Part shown: positions 10,480 through 20,474 of the stretch, piece after piece
Layout: each line of letters begins with the position of its first letter
Position numbering within the stretch: the first letter of the stretch is position 1
Assembly: GCF_002934365.1 (NCBI RefSeq)
Contig: NZ_PTIY01000010.1
Span: 124,001-188,000, forward strand
Direction: 5' to 3'
DNA: 64,000 bases
From: Methylobacter tundripaludum
GTDB taxonomy: Bacteria > Pseudomonadota > Gammaproteobacteria > Methylococcales > Methylomonadaceae
Made by a program: the position numbers and the translations under genes
Notes under the pieces: model-generated
Databases searched by the model: none
Told to the model about the DNA's origin: nothing
What the model saw: only the letters and a program-made list of their open reading frames with translations

Positions 10480-10863
10480 TTAACTCATCTCGATGCCGGC
10501 GCTTCTCTCAATAAATTGAACCAGCCACTCATGATCATGGCTTCCAATATCGGCATAGCGCAACCCGATTTTGCACTGATCGCTAGACATGCGCCGCGAA
10601 AAAACCACTTGGCATCGCGCGGCGATTTTGGACGACTGCCCCTCCCCATCAAACAGATTCAGATCAACAAATACAGACACCGGCTTACCGTCACGAACAA
10701 AACTCCCACCCGGCGTAATCATATTCCGTTGTCTGATATTACACTCAACACCAAGCCCATCACTGGATACATCTACCGCAACCACCTTAATGCGCACACC
10801 GTCTTCGGTAGTGACAATAGCAGAAACCTGTATTGGAACCCGTTGATAAAGCCTTCTTTCCAT
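10480..10863 (-). CDS. PilZ-domain protein (probable c-di-GMP receptor)
   Basis: A 127-residue single-domain protein. The RxxxR-type motif (MERRLYQRVP) is at the N-terminus and the second c-di-GMP motif is present as DVSSDGLG, so ligand binding is plausible. I chose the ATG at 10863 because the RR motif follows directly; an alternative start at 10875 would add four residues. It is convergent with glnD, with a gap of about 29 bp. The output it controls cannot be deduced. The window also encodes a diguanylate cyclase (58223-59269) and an EAL protein (53056-54255). Confidence 0.85.
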   Translation of the reverse strand: MERRLYQRVPIQVSAIVTTEDGVRIKVVAVDVSSDGLGVECNIRQRNMITPGGSFVRDGKPVSVFVDLNLFDGEGQSSKIAARCQVVFSRRMSSDQCKIGLRYADIGSHDHEWLVQFIERSAGIEMS

Positions 10864-10956
10864 AACTATCCACACCCACTATCACATCACACAAATTTAA
10901 AGATTTTAGTTTAAAAATTTAATTATTCCAGCATCCGATACCGCCGGAAACAATGA

Positions 10957-12174
10957 TCAAATAATCGGTTCACCTCGGGCAAGCTTGGGCAAATTCCCCT
11001 CCAAGCCCATCGCACCGCGCATCACTTTATTTTTAGCGGGCAAAATCCGCTCAGCCAAACCCAGTCCCAAGTTGCGTAAAAACTTGACCGGCAACACCCG
11101 ATTACTAAACACCCGGTAAAAAACATCCATTACCGTCATCATTTTCAAGTTTTCATTGCGGCGCATTTTTTCATAACGCTTTAAAACCGACACATCGCCC
11201 AGCTCAAGCCCCTGTTTATTTGCATCAATCAGCACCTCGGCCAATGCCGCCGCATCCAGCAAACCGATATTAACCCCCTGTCCCGCCAACGGATTGATCA
11301 TATGCGCCGCATCGCCAACCAGAACCACGCCGGGCTTAACATAACTTTGCGCATGCTGGCGTTTCAATGGAAAACTCGCAGCCCCCAGGATGGCATTAAC
11401 CTGACCCAGGCAATCGGGAAAAGCCGCCGTCAACTCTCGTAGCAAATCTTCGTTGGACAACGCTTTCAACCGACACACTTCATCCGGCGAGTTATACCAA
11501 ACAATAGAGCCATAATGCCCGGTTAACGGTAAAAACGCCTGCGGACCACTGGGTACAAAACGTTGCCAGGTTATATCCTGTTGCCCGTACTCCGTTTCGA
11601 TATAAATCACCAAAGCGTGCTGCTTGTAATCCCAACTGGTTACGCCCAAACCCACTGCCTGCCTGACCCTGGATTGACCGCCGTCTGCCGCAACCAGCAC
11701 TTTTGCCGACAAAATCCTGCCGTCATTCAACTCCACTTCGGTCGATTTTCCAGCCGAATAATTGATTTTATTAATTGCAGCCGGACACATCAGCTCGACA
11801 TTATCAAAATCCTGCAAACGCTCCAATAACGCCAGTTGAGTCACCCTATTTTCAACGATATAACCCAGTTCGGGATAATTAATATCATCACTGCAAAACT
11901 CGGTATCCCCCGCCGTTTCCCACACCCGCATCCGACGGAACGGGCAAAGCCTGCGATTGGCGACGCCACGCCAAGCGCCGACGGTTTCGAGTATGTTTTT
12001 TGACGCAATACTGAGTGCGGAAACCCTTAAATCATGCGGCTGATCGGCAGCAAAAGCCTGTGGCGGAGCGCTCTCTATCACTGCGACACGCAATGGGCTC
12101 CCGCCGAGCCCGCAAGCAACGGCAGCGCCAACCATACCCCCGCCCACCACTACAACATCAAAATTTTCTTTCAT
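10957..12174 (-). CDS. ubiI: FAD-dependent ubiquinone biosynthesis hydroxylase, UbiI/VisC-like
   Basis: Aromatic-ring monooxygenase of the UbiH/UbiI/COQ6 family, acting on ubiquinone intermediates at the inner membrane. The N-terminal dinucleotide motif VVVGGGMVGAAVACGLG and the late FAD-ribityl motif GDAAHMINPLAGQG are intact. The N-terminal region (LRVSALSIAS) is closest to UbiI/VisC in my reading, but UbiH or UbiF cannot be excluded. The ATG at 12174 is preferred over the longer frame from 12189. Length 405 residues, normal for the family. Confidence 0.85.
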   Translation of the reverse strand: MKENFDVVVVGGGMVGAAVACGLGGSPLRVAVIESAPPQAFAADQPHDLRVSALSIASKNILETVGAWRGVANRRLCPFRRMRVWETAGDTEFCSDDINYPELGYIVENRVTQLALLERLQDFDNVELMCPAAINKINYSAGKSTEVELNDGRILSAKVLVAADGGQSRVRQAVGLGVTSWDYKQHALVIYIETEYGQQDITWQRFVPSGPQAFLPLTGHYGSIVWYNSPDEVCRLKALSNEDLLRELTAAFPDCLGQVNAILGAASFPLKRQHAQSYVKPGVVLVGDAAHMINPLAGQGVNIGLLDAAALAEVLIDANKQGLELGDVSVLKRYEKMRRNENLKMMTVMDVFYRVFSNRVLPVKFLRNLGLGLAERILPAKNKVMRGAMGLEGNLPKLARGEPII

Positions 12175-12401
12175 AATCAACCAAATCATATTAAGGTGAA
12201 TTCACTCGGACTATTGCAATACCCTAAAAAGCACAGTTCGCTTGCAAAAATCGAAGAGATATTCAATGGAAACAATCAGCCATCAAAACCAAAGCGGAAA
12301 GATACCACATCTATCATAAGCAACATGACAAAAACCACAACCAACTTTGCTACTATGAACCACATATCAACTAATTACAGGCGTACACAACAAAAGACTG
12401 C

Positions 12402-12430
12402 GTGACAGAATCGCCTGCAATCCGTATAAT
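12402..12430 (+). promoter_or_regulatory. Putative sigma-70 promoter of gltB
   Basis: GTGACA (12402-12407) and a perfect TATAAT (12425-12430) are separated by 17 bases and lie 112 bp upstream of gltB. The rest of the 12175-12540 gap shows no ORF that I can support. A Shine-Dalgarno AGAGGT precedes the gltB ATG. Confidence 0.6.
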
Positions 12431-12542
12431 TACTTGGTTTTGCCGTATCGCCGCCTCTGATATACGCATCAGAACGAGCGCGGAACGAGGGTTCTTGAAT
12501 TACAGATTAGCAACCCTTTTGTAATATTTTTTAGAGGTAACA

Positions 12543-15500
12543 ATGAGTCAAAGTACGCTACCCGCCAGACAGGGTTTATATGATCCGCGCCACGAACATG
12601 ATGCATGCGGCGTGGGTTTCATCGTTCATATAAAGGGTCAAAAAAGCCATGAAATCGTACGTCAGGGTTTAGAACTGCTTAAAAACCTGACCCACCGTGG
12701 CGCGGTCGGTGCTGACATATATGCAGGCGACGGCGCCGGCATTTTGATTCAAATGCCCGATGCTTTCTTGCGCGCAGAATGCGGCAAATTAGACATATCC
12801 CTCCCGACCGCAGGCGATTATGCCGCCGGCATGGTGTTTTTGCCGCGTGACGCAGCCAATCGAGCGACTTGCGAAAAATTATTAACCGACATTATTGCGC
12901 GGGAAAAAGCCGTACTGTTGGGTTGGCGCGATGTACCTGTCGATAACCGCACACTGGGCGAGTCGGTCAAACTGGTCGAGCCGTTTATCCGGCAGATTTT
13001 TATTGGCCGTGGCGAAGATTGCGCAGACCAGGATGCGTTCGAGCGCAAGCTGTTTGTAATCCGCAAGCAAGTCGAAAATGCCGTCCGTGATTTAAAGCTG
13101 GATGGTGGTCATGCGTTTTATATCCCATCCTTATCCTCACGCACCATCGTATACAAAGGCATGCTGCTGGCAGACCAGGTCGGATCATTCTACGCCGACT
13201 TAAGCGATGAAAGCATGGTCAGCGCCCTGGCATTGGTTCATCAGCGCTTTTCAACCAACACTTTCCCAACCTGGGATCTAGCGCATCCTTTCCGCCTGAT
13301 CGCCCATAACGGCGAAATCAACACTTTGCGCGGCAATGTTAACGGCATGGCGGCGCGTCGCCATTCTATTGCGTCCAAAGTATTGGGCGACGACATGCAC
13401 AAACTGTGGCCTTTAATCGACGAAGCACAATCGGATTCAGCCTGCTTCGACAATGCGCTTGAATTATTAGTCGCAGGCGGCTATTCAATGGCCCACGCGA
13501 TGATGCTGCTAATTCCCGAAGCCTGGGCCGGCAACGTCCTGATGGATGAAAAACTGCGCGCGTTTTACGAATATAACGCCGCCCTGATGGAGCCTTGGGA
13601 CGGCCCCGCCGCCATCGCTTTTACCGACGGCCGCCAAATCGGCGCGACCTTGGATCGCAACGGCTTGCGCCCTGCCCGCTATCTGGTCACCGATGACGAT
13701 TTCGTCATTATGGCGTCGGAAATGGGCGTATTGGAAGTTCCCCAACACAAAATCATCAAAAAATGGCGTTTGCAACCGGGCAAAATGCTGCTGATTGACA
13801 CCGAGCAGGGTCGCATCATTGATGACGCGGAATTGAAAGCCAATTTGGCATCGCTCCACCCTTACGCTGAATGGCTGACCAAAACACAAATCCTGCTCGC
13901 CGAACTGCCGCCCGAAGTTTCAGCCATGGCACCGGACGCGCATACCCTTTTGGATCGGCAACAAGCATTCGGTTATACCCGCGAAGACATCGAGTTCATC
14001 CTGAAACCGATTGCGCAAACCGGCCAGGAGCCGATCAGCTCAATGGGCATCGACGCCGCGCTGGCGGTGTTATCGCAACGTTCGCGCATGCTGTACGATT
14101 ATTTCAAGCAAGGCTTTGCCCAAGTCACCAATCCGGCCATAGACCCGATCCGCGAAGAATTGGTCATGTCACTGGTTTCACTGATCGGCCCGCGCCCCAA
14201 TTTATTGGGCCTGGACGAAGGCGGCACTCACATGCGCCTGGAAGTGGAACAGCCTATTTTGTCCAATCAGGATCTGGAAAAAATTCGCCGTATCGAAACA
14301 CGCACCGGCGGCGCATTCAAAACCAAAACCCTGACGCTTTGCTATCCTTCCGACTTGGGTGCCGGCGGCATGGAAGCGGCGATAGACAAGCTATGTCTTG
14401 CTGCGAAACAGGCGGTTGAAGAAGGCAATAACATCCTGGCGCTGTCCGACCGCGATCTGGATATTGCGCACATCGCGATACCCGCCCTGCTCGCAACATC
14501 GGCCGTACATCACTACCTGACTCGCGAAGGTTTGCGTACCAAAGTCGGCCTGGTTGTCGAAACCGGCGAAGCGCGCGAAGTCCATCATTTTGCGCTGCTG
14601 GCGGCTTACGGCGCGGAAGCGGTCAACCCTTACCTGGCGTTCGACACGATTTCAGGGCTATGCCAAGAGATCAGCGACCTCAGCGAATATGAAGCGCACA
14701 AGCGTTACATCAAGGCGATCTCCAAAGGCCTGCTTAAAGTCATGTCCAAAATGGGCATTTCGACGTACCAGTCTTATTGCGGCGCGCAAATATTTAATGC
14801 AATCGGTTTGTCGGAACCTTTCCTGGATCGTTACTTCACAGGCACAACCAGCACCGTTGAAGGCGCCGGTTTAGCTGAAATCAGCGAAGAAACCACTCGC
14901 CGTCACCGTATTGCGTTCAGCAATGCGCCGTTATACCGCGACGCGTTGGATATTGGCGGAGAATACGCATACCGGGTACGCGGCGAAGCGCATACCTGGA
15001 CGCCTGCGACCATCAGCACCTTGCAACACGCAACACGCAGCAACAGCTATGAAAAATATGCCGAATTCTGCCGCCTGATTGATGAGCAAAACGAAGCCTT
15101 GTTGACCTTGCGCGGCTTAATGTCGTTCAAGGAAAGTGCTACACCGGTGCCGTTGGACGAAGTGGAACCTGCTGCGGAAATCGTCAAACGTTTCGCAACC
15201 GGCGCAATGTCGTTCGGTTCAATCTCCTACGAAGCACATACCAACCTGGCTATTGCGATGAACCGCATCGGCGGCAAATCCAATACCGGCGAAGGCGGCG
15301 AGCTTCCAGAACGATTCCAGACTCTGCCCAACGGCGATTCAATGCGCTCGGCAATCAAACAAGTCGCTTCCGGCCGTTTCGGCGTGACTACAGAATACCT
15401 GGTTAACGCCGACGACATTCAAATCAAGATCAGCCAAGGTGCAAAACCCGGCGAAGGCGGACAGCTGCCCGGCCATAAAGTCGATGCGGTTATCGCCAGA

Positions 15501-17162
15501 GTGCGTCATTCGACACGCGGTGTAGGCTTGATTTCGCCGCCGCCGCACCATGACATTTATTCGATTGAGGATTTGGCCCAGCTGATCCATGACCTGAAAA
15601 ACGTCAACCCCGAAGCCCGGATCAGCGTCAAGCTGGTATCCGAGCACGGTGTCGGTACTGTGGCAGCGGGCGTTTCCAAAGCCCATGCCGATCATGTGAC
15701 CATTTCCGGCTATGACGGCGGCACCGGCGCCAGCCCGATGACTTCGATCAAACACGCCGGTTTGCCGTGGGAAATCGGCCTTGCCGAAACCCATCAAACA
15801 TTGGTATTGAACAAACTGCGCGGACGTATCGCCGTCCAAGTCGACGGCGGCCTACGCACCGGACGCGATGTCGTCATAGGCGCATTATTAGGCGCGGACG
15901 AATTCGGCTTCGCCACGGCGCCGTTGATCGTGTCGGGTTGTTTGATGATGCGCAAATGCCATTTGAACACCTGCCCGGTCGGCGTAGCGACGCAAGACCC
16001 CGAACTGCGCAAACGCTTTACCGGACAACCCGAGCATGTGGTCAATTACTTCTTCATGGTCGCGGAAGATGTGCGTCAATGGATGGCGAAACTCGGCTTC
16101 CGCAACATCAATGAAATGATCGGACGCTCGGACTTACTGGACATGCAGCGTTCGCTGAACCATTGGAAAACCCAGGGGCTGGATTTCAGCCGGGTTTTCT
16201 ACAGACCCGAAGTTGACGGTGCAACGGCTATTTATAACCACGAAAGCCAAGATCACGGCCTGGAACAAGCACTGGATCACACCTTGATTGCAGCGGCCAA
16301 ACCTGCGCTGGAAAACGCGCAACCGGTGGTTATCAATACGCCGATCCACAATATTAACCGTACTTTCGGAGCGATGTTATCCGGTGAAGTGGCCAAACGT
16401 TATGGCCATAAAGGCTTGCCTGACGACACCATTGCGATTCACGTCAAAGGCACCGCAGGCCAAAGTTTCGGCGCGTTTTTGGCGCAAGGCATCAGCATCG
16501 ATCTTGAAGGCGAAGGCAACGACTATGTAGGCAAAGGCATGAGCGGCGGGCGTATCGCCATACGCCAACCTAAGGACTGCCCGATTACGCCGGCGGAAAA
16601 CATTATCGTCGGCAACACCGTGTTGTACGGCGCGATCAGCGGCGAATGCTATTTCAGCGGCGTTGCCGGCGAGCGTTTTGCGGTGCGCAATTCGGGCGCC
16701 ATGGCGGTTGTAGAGGGCGTCGGCGATCATGGCTGCGAATACATGACCGGCGGCGTAGTGGTCGTACTCGGACAAACCGGCCGCAATTTTGCGGCGGGCA
16801 TGTCCGGTGGCGTGGCTTATGTGCTGGATGAAGACCGCAGCTTCGAAAAGCGTTGCAATCTGGCGATGGTTGAACTCGAACCAATCCCGGAGGAAGACGA
16901 CACGCTGGAAGCTATCGCACATCAGGGCGGCGACATGGAAACACATGGACGCGTCAACATTATGTCCGATATGACCCGGCATGATGCGCAGCGTTTAAAG
17001 CATTTGATTGAAAACCATAAGCGTTATACCGACAGTGCAAGAGCTCAGCACATCTTGGATAACTGGCAAGATTACTTGCCTCGCTTTGTTAAAGTCATGC
17101 CGGTCGATTACCGAGAAGCGCTCAAACAAATTCAGGCGGAACAAGCTACCGCGGCGGCATAA
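12543..17162 (+). CDS. gltB: Glutamate synthase (NADPH) large subunit
   Basis: Alpha subunit of GOGAT: glutamine + 2-oxoglutarate to two glutamates. The 1539-residue protein has an N-terminal glutaminase domain whose catalytic Cys is residue 22 (HDACGVGF); the preceding 21 residues would be the removed propeptide. It continues with the central domain, the FMN-binding synthase domain, the 3Fe-4S cysteines ([20 protein letters not shown]) and a C-terminal glycine-rich GXGXG beta-helix domain. gltD follows after about 210 bp containing a palindromic repeat. Confidence 0.97.
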   Translation: MSQSTLPARQGLYDPRHEHDACGVGFIVHIKGQKSHEIVRQGLELLKNLTHRGAVGADIYAGDGAGILIQMPDAFLRAECGKLDISLPTAGDYAAGMVFLPRDAANRATCEKLLTDIIAREKAVLLGWRDVPVDNRTLGESVKLVEPFIRQIFIGRGEDCADQDAFERKLFVIRKQVENAVRDLKLDGGHAFYIPSLSSRTIVYKGMLLADQVGSFYADLSDESMVSALALVHQRFSTNTFPTWDLAHPFRLIAHNGEINTLRGNVNGMAARRHSIASKVLGDDMHKLWPLIDEAQSDSACFDNALELLVAGGYSMAHAMMLLIPEAWAGNVLMDEKLRAFYEYNAALMEPWDGPAAIAFTDGRQIGATLDRNGLRPARYLVTDDDFVIMASEMGVLEVPQHKIIKKWRLQPGKMLLIDTEQGRIIDDAELKANLASLHPYAEWLTKTQILLAELPPEVSAMAPDAHTLLDRQQAFGYTREDIEFILKPIAQTGQEPISSMGIDAALAVLSQRSRMLYDYFKQGFAQVTNPAIDPIREELVMSLVSLIGPRPNLLGLDEGGTHMRLEVEQPILSNQDLEKIRRIETRTGGAFKTKTLTLCYPSDLGAGGMEAAIDKLCLAAKQAVEEGNNILALSDRDLDIAHIAIPALLATSAVHHYLTREGLRTKVGLVVETGEAREVHHFALLAAYGAEAVNPYLAFDTISGLCQEISDLSEYEAHKRYIKAISKGLLKVMSKMGISTYQSYCGAQIFNAIGLSEPFLDRYFTGTTSTVEGAGLAEISEETTRRHRIAFSNAPLYRDALDIGGEYAYRVRGEAHTWTPATISTLQHATRSNSYEKYAEFCRLIDEQNEALLTLRGLMSFKESATPVPLDEVEPAAEIVKRFATGAMSFGSISYEAHTNLAIAMNRIGGKSNTGEGGELPERFQTLPNGDSMRSAIKQVASGRFGVTTEYLVNADDIQIKISQGAKPGEGGQLPGHKVDAVIARVRHSTRGVGLISPPPHHDIYSIEDLAQLIHDLKNVNPEARISVKLVSEHGVGTVAAGVSKAHADHVTISGYDGGTGASPMTSIKHAGLPWEIGLAETHQTLVLNKLRGRIAVQVDGGLRTGRDVVIGALLGADEFGFATAPLIVSGCLMMRKCHLNTCPVGVATQDPELRKRFTGQPEHVVNYFFMVAEDVRQWMAKLGFRNINEMIGRSDLLDMQRSLNHWKTQGLDFSRVFYRPEVDGATAIYNHESQDHGLEQALDHTLIAAAKPALENAQPVVINTPIHNINRTFGAMLSGEVAKRYGHKGLPDDTIAIHVKGTAGQSFGAFLAQGISIDLEGEGNDYVGKGMSGGRIAIRQPKDCPITPAENIIVGNTVLYGAISGECYFSGVAGERFAVRNSGAMAVVEGVGDHGCEYMTGGVVVVLGQTGRNFAAGMSGGVAYVLDEDRSFEKRCNLAMVELEPIPEEDDTLEAIAHQGGDMETHGRVNIMSDMTRHDAQRLKHLIENHKRYTDSARAQHILDNWQDYLPRFVKVMPVDYREALKQIQAEQATAAA

Positions 17163-17255
17163 TCGTTACGACACTATTGGCGCTACCAACTTAACGCAAA
17201 AACAACTCAAGGCTTAACCGCTTGCCCTAAACCTGTCTAAGGGCGAACGGTTAAA

Positions 17256-17312
17256 CCGTTCATGGTTCGACAAGCCCCTCCTGAGCGCAGTCGAAGATCT
17301 CGCCACGAACGG
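17256..17312. repeat. REP-like palindromic element (TTCGACAAGC family)
   Basis: Imperfect inverted repeat with arms CCGTTCATGG and CCACGAACGG around an inner TTCGACAAGC / GCGCAGTCGAA pair. It sits between gltB and gltD. The same core recurs at 29270-29387, 38340-38413 and, inside a coding sequence, 57628-57680. Confidence 0.75.
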
Positions 17313-17374
17313 CTTAACCTTAAACGTATCATGTTAAGTTAGTAGCCACACTATTTAAGTAGAAGGTATTAAAG

Positions 17375-18817
17375 ATGGGTAAACCAACCGGGTTTATGGA
17401 ACTACCACGCACAGAGCGGCATTACGCCTCTCCTAGTGATCGTATCCAGCATTATCATGAATTTACGCTATCCCCCAGCGATTCCGAAGTCGCTGAACAG
17501 GGCTCAAGATGCATGGATTGCGGCATCCCTTTTTGCCATAACGGCTGCCCTGTCAATAACATCATCCCGGATTGGAATGACGGTGTTTATCGAGGCGATT
17601 GGCAGCAGGCGCTGGATATTTTACACAGCACCAACAATTTCCCCGAGTTTACCGGACGCATTTGTCCTGCGCCCTGCGAAGCGGCCTGCACACTCAATCT
17701 GCAAGATCAGCCGGTGACCATTAAATCGATAGAATGCGCGATTATCGACAAAGGCTGGGAAATGGGCTGGGTAAAACCGCAAATCCCGGAACTTCGCACC
17801 GGCAAGCGCGTTGCGGTAATAGGTTCGGGGCCTTCAGGATTGGCCTGCGCCCAGCAGCTGGCGCGCGCCGGGCACGAAGTCACGGTCTATGAGAAGAATG
17901 ACCGTATCGGCGGCCTGTTACGCTACGGCATTCCCGACTTCAAGATGGAAAAGCACTTGATTGACCGGCGCATTGCGCAAATGCAGGCGGAAGGCGTCAG
18001 CTTCAGGCCCAACAGCCATATCGGCAAAGACATTTCCGCGCAAAAACTGCTCGCCGAATACGATGCCGTGGTTTTAGCGGTAGGTTCTGAAAAGCCGCGC
18101 GACCTGGAAGTTCCCGGACGTAACGACTATAAAGGCGTTTATTATGCGATGGACTTTTTGCGCCAGCAAAACAAGCGCAACGCGGGCGACGCCATAGCCG
18201 AAGAGGATGCGATTACCGCGACCGACAAACATGTCGTCGTGATCGGCGGCGGCGATACCGGTTCCGATTGCATAGGCACGTCAATCCGCCAAGGCGCAGC
18301 ATCCGTGGTGCAACTCGAAATCCTGCCGCAACCGCCTGAAAAAGAGAACAAATTGCTGACTTGGCCGCTGTGGCCCAACAAGTTGCGCACCACGTCTTCG
18401 CACGATGAAGGCATCAAAAAGCGTTACTTTAGCGTCAACACCCAAAGCGTTACCGGCAAAGACGGCAAAATAACCCACTTGAACGCGGTTGAAGTGGAAT
18501 GGAAGCAAGAAGGCGGACAATGGAAAATGAGCGAGAAGCCGGATAGCGCATTCACGCTGGAAGCGAACATCGTGTTTTTAGCGATGGGCTTTGTTCACCC
18601 GGTACACGAAGGCTTGCTAAAAGAGCTGGGCGTTGAACTTGAGCGCAATAACATCAAAGCCACCGATAAACAATACCGTACTTCGGTCGACAAAGTGTTT
18701 GCCGCCGGAGATGGACGGCGCGGTCAATCGCTGGTGGTCTGGGCGATACGCGAAGGCAGGCAAGCCGCCCGAGCGGTCGATGAGTTCCTGATGGGCACAT
18801 CGGAACTGCCGAGATAA
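17375..18817 (+). CDS. gltD: Glutamate synthase (NADPH) small subunit
   Basis: Beta subunit of GOGAT; takes electrons from NADPH through FAD to the 4Fe-4S centres. The N-terminal cysteine cluster ([20 protein letters not shown] and [11 protein letters not shown]), an FAD motif [16 protein letters not shown] and an NADPH motif [11 protein letters not shown] are all present in 480 residues. The length matches the family. It ends 7 bp before a strong hairpin. Confidence 0.97.
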   Translation: MGKPTGFMELPRTERHYASPSDRIQHYHEFTLSPSDSEVAEQGSRCMDCGIPFCHNGCPVNNIIPDWNDGVYRGDWQQALDILHSTNNFPEFTGRICPAPCEAACTLNLQDQPVTIKSIECAIIDKGWEMGWVKPQIPELRTGKRVAVIGSGPSGLACAQQLARAGHEVTVYEKNDRIGGLLRYGIPDFKMEKHLIDRRIAQMQAEGVSFRPNSHIGKDISAQKLLAEYDAVVLAVGSEKPRDLEVPGRNDYKGVYYAMDFLRQQNKRNAGDAIAEEDAITATDKHVVVIGGGDTGSDCIGTSIRQGAASVVQLEILPQPPEKENKLLTWPLWPNKLRTTSSHDEGIKKRYFSVNTQSVTGKDGKITHLNAVEVEWKQEGGQWKMSEKPDSAFTLEANIVFLAMGFVHPVHEGLLKELGVELERNNIKATDKQYRTSVDKVFAAGDGRRGQSLVVWAIREGRQAARAVDEFLMGTSELPR

Positions 18818-18823
18818 TGCTGT

Positions 18824-18846
18824 TAGGGCGGCTTTAGCCGCCCTTT
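18824..18846 (+). terminator. Rho-independent terminator of gltBD
   Basis: Perfect GGGCGGC/GCCGCCC stem with a TTTA loop followed by a short T-run, directly after the gltD stop. Confidence 0.75.
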
Positions 18847-18858
18847 GAACACAAAACT

Positions 18859-18888
18859 GTGCGCATTCTTAGATCGAAGATGCGCACA
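18859..18888 (-). terminator. Hairpin downstream of the small zinc-ribbon-like gene
   Basis: Arms TGTGCGCA and TGCGCACA, extended by TTCTT/AAGA, with a small loop. On the minus strand it is followed by a T-rich GTTTTGTG, which fits a terminator for the 18917-19102 gene. Confidence 0.45.
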
Positions 18889-18916
18889 AGCATATCCTCC
18901 TCAAGATAAAAACGTT

Positions 18917-19102
18917 CTAAAGCGCTTTTGATTTCCTCTTTCCGCACCGTTTACATTGATAAACAGTGATCAACTTACCCTGTTTCACATCAAACTGCTT
19001 TTCGTTTAAGACTTCCCATTTATGAAAGCCGCTGCTGCATAGGGTATTGCCCTTATGCAGCTGAGATGGTTTGGGTCGTTTAAATGGAACCACGTCGCCC
19101 AT
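18917..19102 (-). CDS. Small Cys/Lys-rich protein with a possible zinc ribbon
   Basis: A 61-residue basic protein beginning MGDVVPFKRPKPS. It holds Cys and His positions CSSGFHKW and a C-terminal CKRCGKRKSK, which could form a zinc ribbon. I chose the ATG at 19102 because the sequence upstream of it in the longer frame looks non-conserved. The function is not known to me; the basic charge suggests nucleic-acid contact, an inference. It lies alone between gltD and a tetR gene. Confidence 0.6.
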   Translation of the reverse strand: MGDVVPFKRPKPSQLHKGNTLCSSGFHKWEVLNEKQFDVKQGKLITVYQCKRCGKRKSKAL

Positions 19103-19229
19103 GATTTTCCTCCAAGCGGAATAAACAAGCTTCCACAAGAAACCAGTGGCATGCAATCGGTTTTAATGCCAATAACAGACAAGCAAAGCGCAGTCCCAAA
19201 TGAATGCACTTAATGCCTGACCCAAGACA

Positions 19230-19853
19230 TCACTTTTTAACGATGGTATTCCACGCCGTAAGCCAGGCTTGCGATTGGTAGAAATCGGCTTTCTTATCAA
19301 AAAAGCCGGTCAACACCAGTTTCAAAATGTTCTCAATAATACCGAAGAACTGGGCATAACCTAGCTGCGGGGTGATATTGCGCAGTTCTCCCGCCTTGAT
19401 GCCTGCCTCGATGATCCTGATGATTTTTATAAAGGCGGCGGCTTCGTGCAACGGCTTCGCTTCCGGTAAAAATTCATCGGTTTTTACAATCAACAGAAAC
19501 CGCATCACATCCGGCGCTTCGTCGGTTAACCTGAATAATAAGTCGACTATGCTTCGCAATTGCTCGGATGGCTTTTCATTCTTGCGCCTTATGTCATCGA
19601 TAGAGATGTTTAAACTGTCGAGAATATTTGCCCGTAACTGCGCGGCAATTATTTGTTTGCTCTTGAAGTGCCGATAGATTGTGCCGACATCTTCTAGGCC
19701 GGCCGCCTCTTTAATATCGATTAGCGATGTATTGAAATAACCTTTTCCGGCAAACAATTGCAATGCCGCCAGCAATATTTCATCCTGCACTTCAGATTTT
19801 GTCTGAATGTCTTCTATTTCCTGATCCATGTTCTTCTTTAACAGCTGATTCAA
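19230..19853 (-). CDS. TetR-family transcriptional regulator
   Basis: N-terminal TetR DNA-binding domain (ILLAALQLFAGKGYFNTSLIDIKEAAGLEDVGTIYRHF, residues about 26-63) with the usual helix-turn-helix and YRHF end. The C-terminal ligand domain is unassigned. 207 residues; starting at a later Met (MDQ, residue 9) is also possible. Its target is unclear: pgsA lies downstream of nothing obviously regulated, and no divergent gene is adjacent. Confidence 0.85.
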   Translation of the reverse strand: MNQLLKKNMDQEIEDIQTKSEVQDEILLAALQLFAGKGYFNTSLIDIKEAAGLEDVGTIYRHFKSKQIIAAQLRANILDSLNISIDDIRRKNEKPSEQLRSIVDLLFRLTDEAPDVMRFLLIVKTDEFLPEAKPLHEAAAFIKIIRIIEAGIKAGELRNITPQLGYAQFFGIIENILKLVLTGFFDKKADFYQSQAWLTAWNTIVKK

Positions 19854-19910
19854 TGCGCTGTATTGTGTGTTAGTGAAAATCCGAACGGTCTATAAGACAT
19901 AGACCCAATT

Positions 19911-20474
19911 TTATTTTGCGGACAACACCGCCAGTGCCGCCCTTAAGTAATTAACCATCGACCATAAGGTCAAGATGGCTGCGACATACAATAAACCGTA
20001 GCCGCAATAATTAACCGGCAAACCCAGAATATCATCGCGATATAGCAGCATGCCGATCGCCAGCATTTGCGCGGTGGTTTTCCATTTGCCCAATTGAGAG
20101 ACCTTGACCTTCGCCCGTTGGCCGATCTCCGCCATCCATTCCCGTAACGATGCAATCGTTATTTCCCTGCCGATAATAACCGCGGCAGGAACAGCCAGAT
20201 AAGGACTACCTTGTTGCTGAACGATCAACACCAAAACCATAGCCACCATCAATTTATCCGCAACCGGATCAAGGAAAGCCCCAAAAGGGGTTTCCAGACT
20301 CATTTTTCTGGCAAGATAACCGTCCAACCAATCGGTAAAACCCGCAATAATAAAAATCAGCGTACAGGCGAGATTTGAATATTCCCAAGGCAGGTAGAAA
20401 ACCACTGTTATCAGCGGGATTAACCCGATCCTTAACAGCGTCAGATTTGTCGGTAAGTTAAATTCAATGGTCAT
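19911..20474 (-). CDS. pgsA: Phosphatidylglycerophosphate synthase
   Basis: CDP-alcohol phosphotransferase that forms phosphatidylglycerol phosphate from CDP-diacylglycerol and glycerol 3-phosphate. The family motif D-G-x2-A-R-x8-G-x3-D-x3-D is present as DGYLAR...GAFLDPVADKL. 187 residues with four or more membrane segments. It overlaps the end of uvrC by 11 bases, the conserved uvrC-pgsA pair. Confidence 0.95.
   Translation of the reverse strand: MTIEFNLPTNLTLLRIGLIPLITVVFYLPWEYSNLACTLIFIIAGFTDWLDGYLARKMSLETPFGAFLDPVADKLMVAMVLVLIVQQQGSPYLAVPAAVIIGREITIASLREWMAEIGQRAKVKVSQLGKWKTTAQMLAIGMLLYRDDILGLPVNYCGYGLLYVAAILTLWSMVNYLRAALAVLSAK

Noticed and set aside
16377-16982. Open frame of 201 codons on the minus strand
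   Set aside because: It lies opposite gltB and has no motif of its own.
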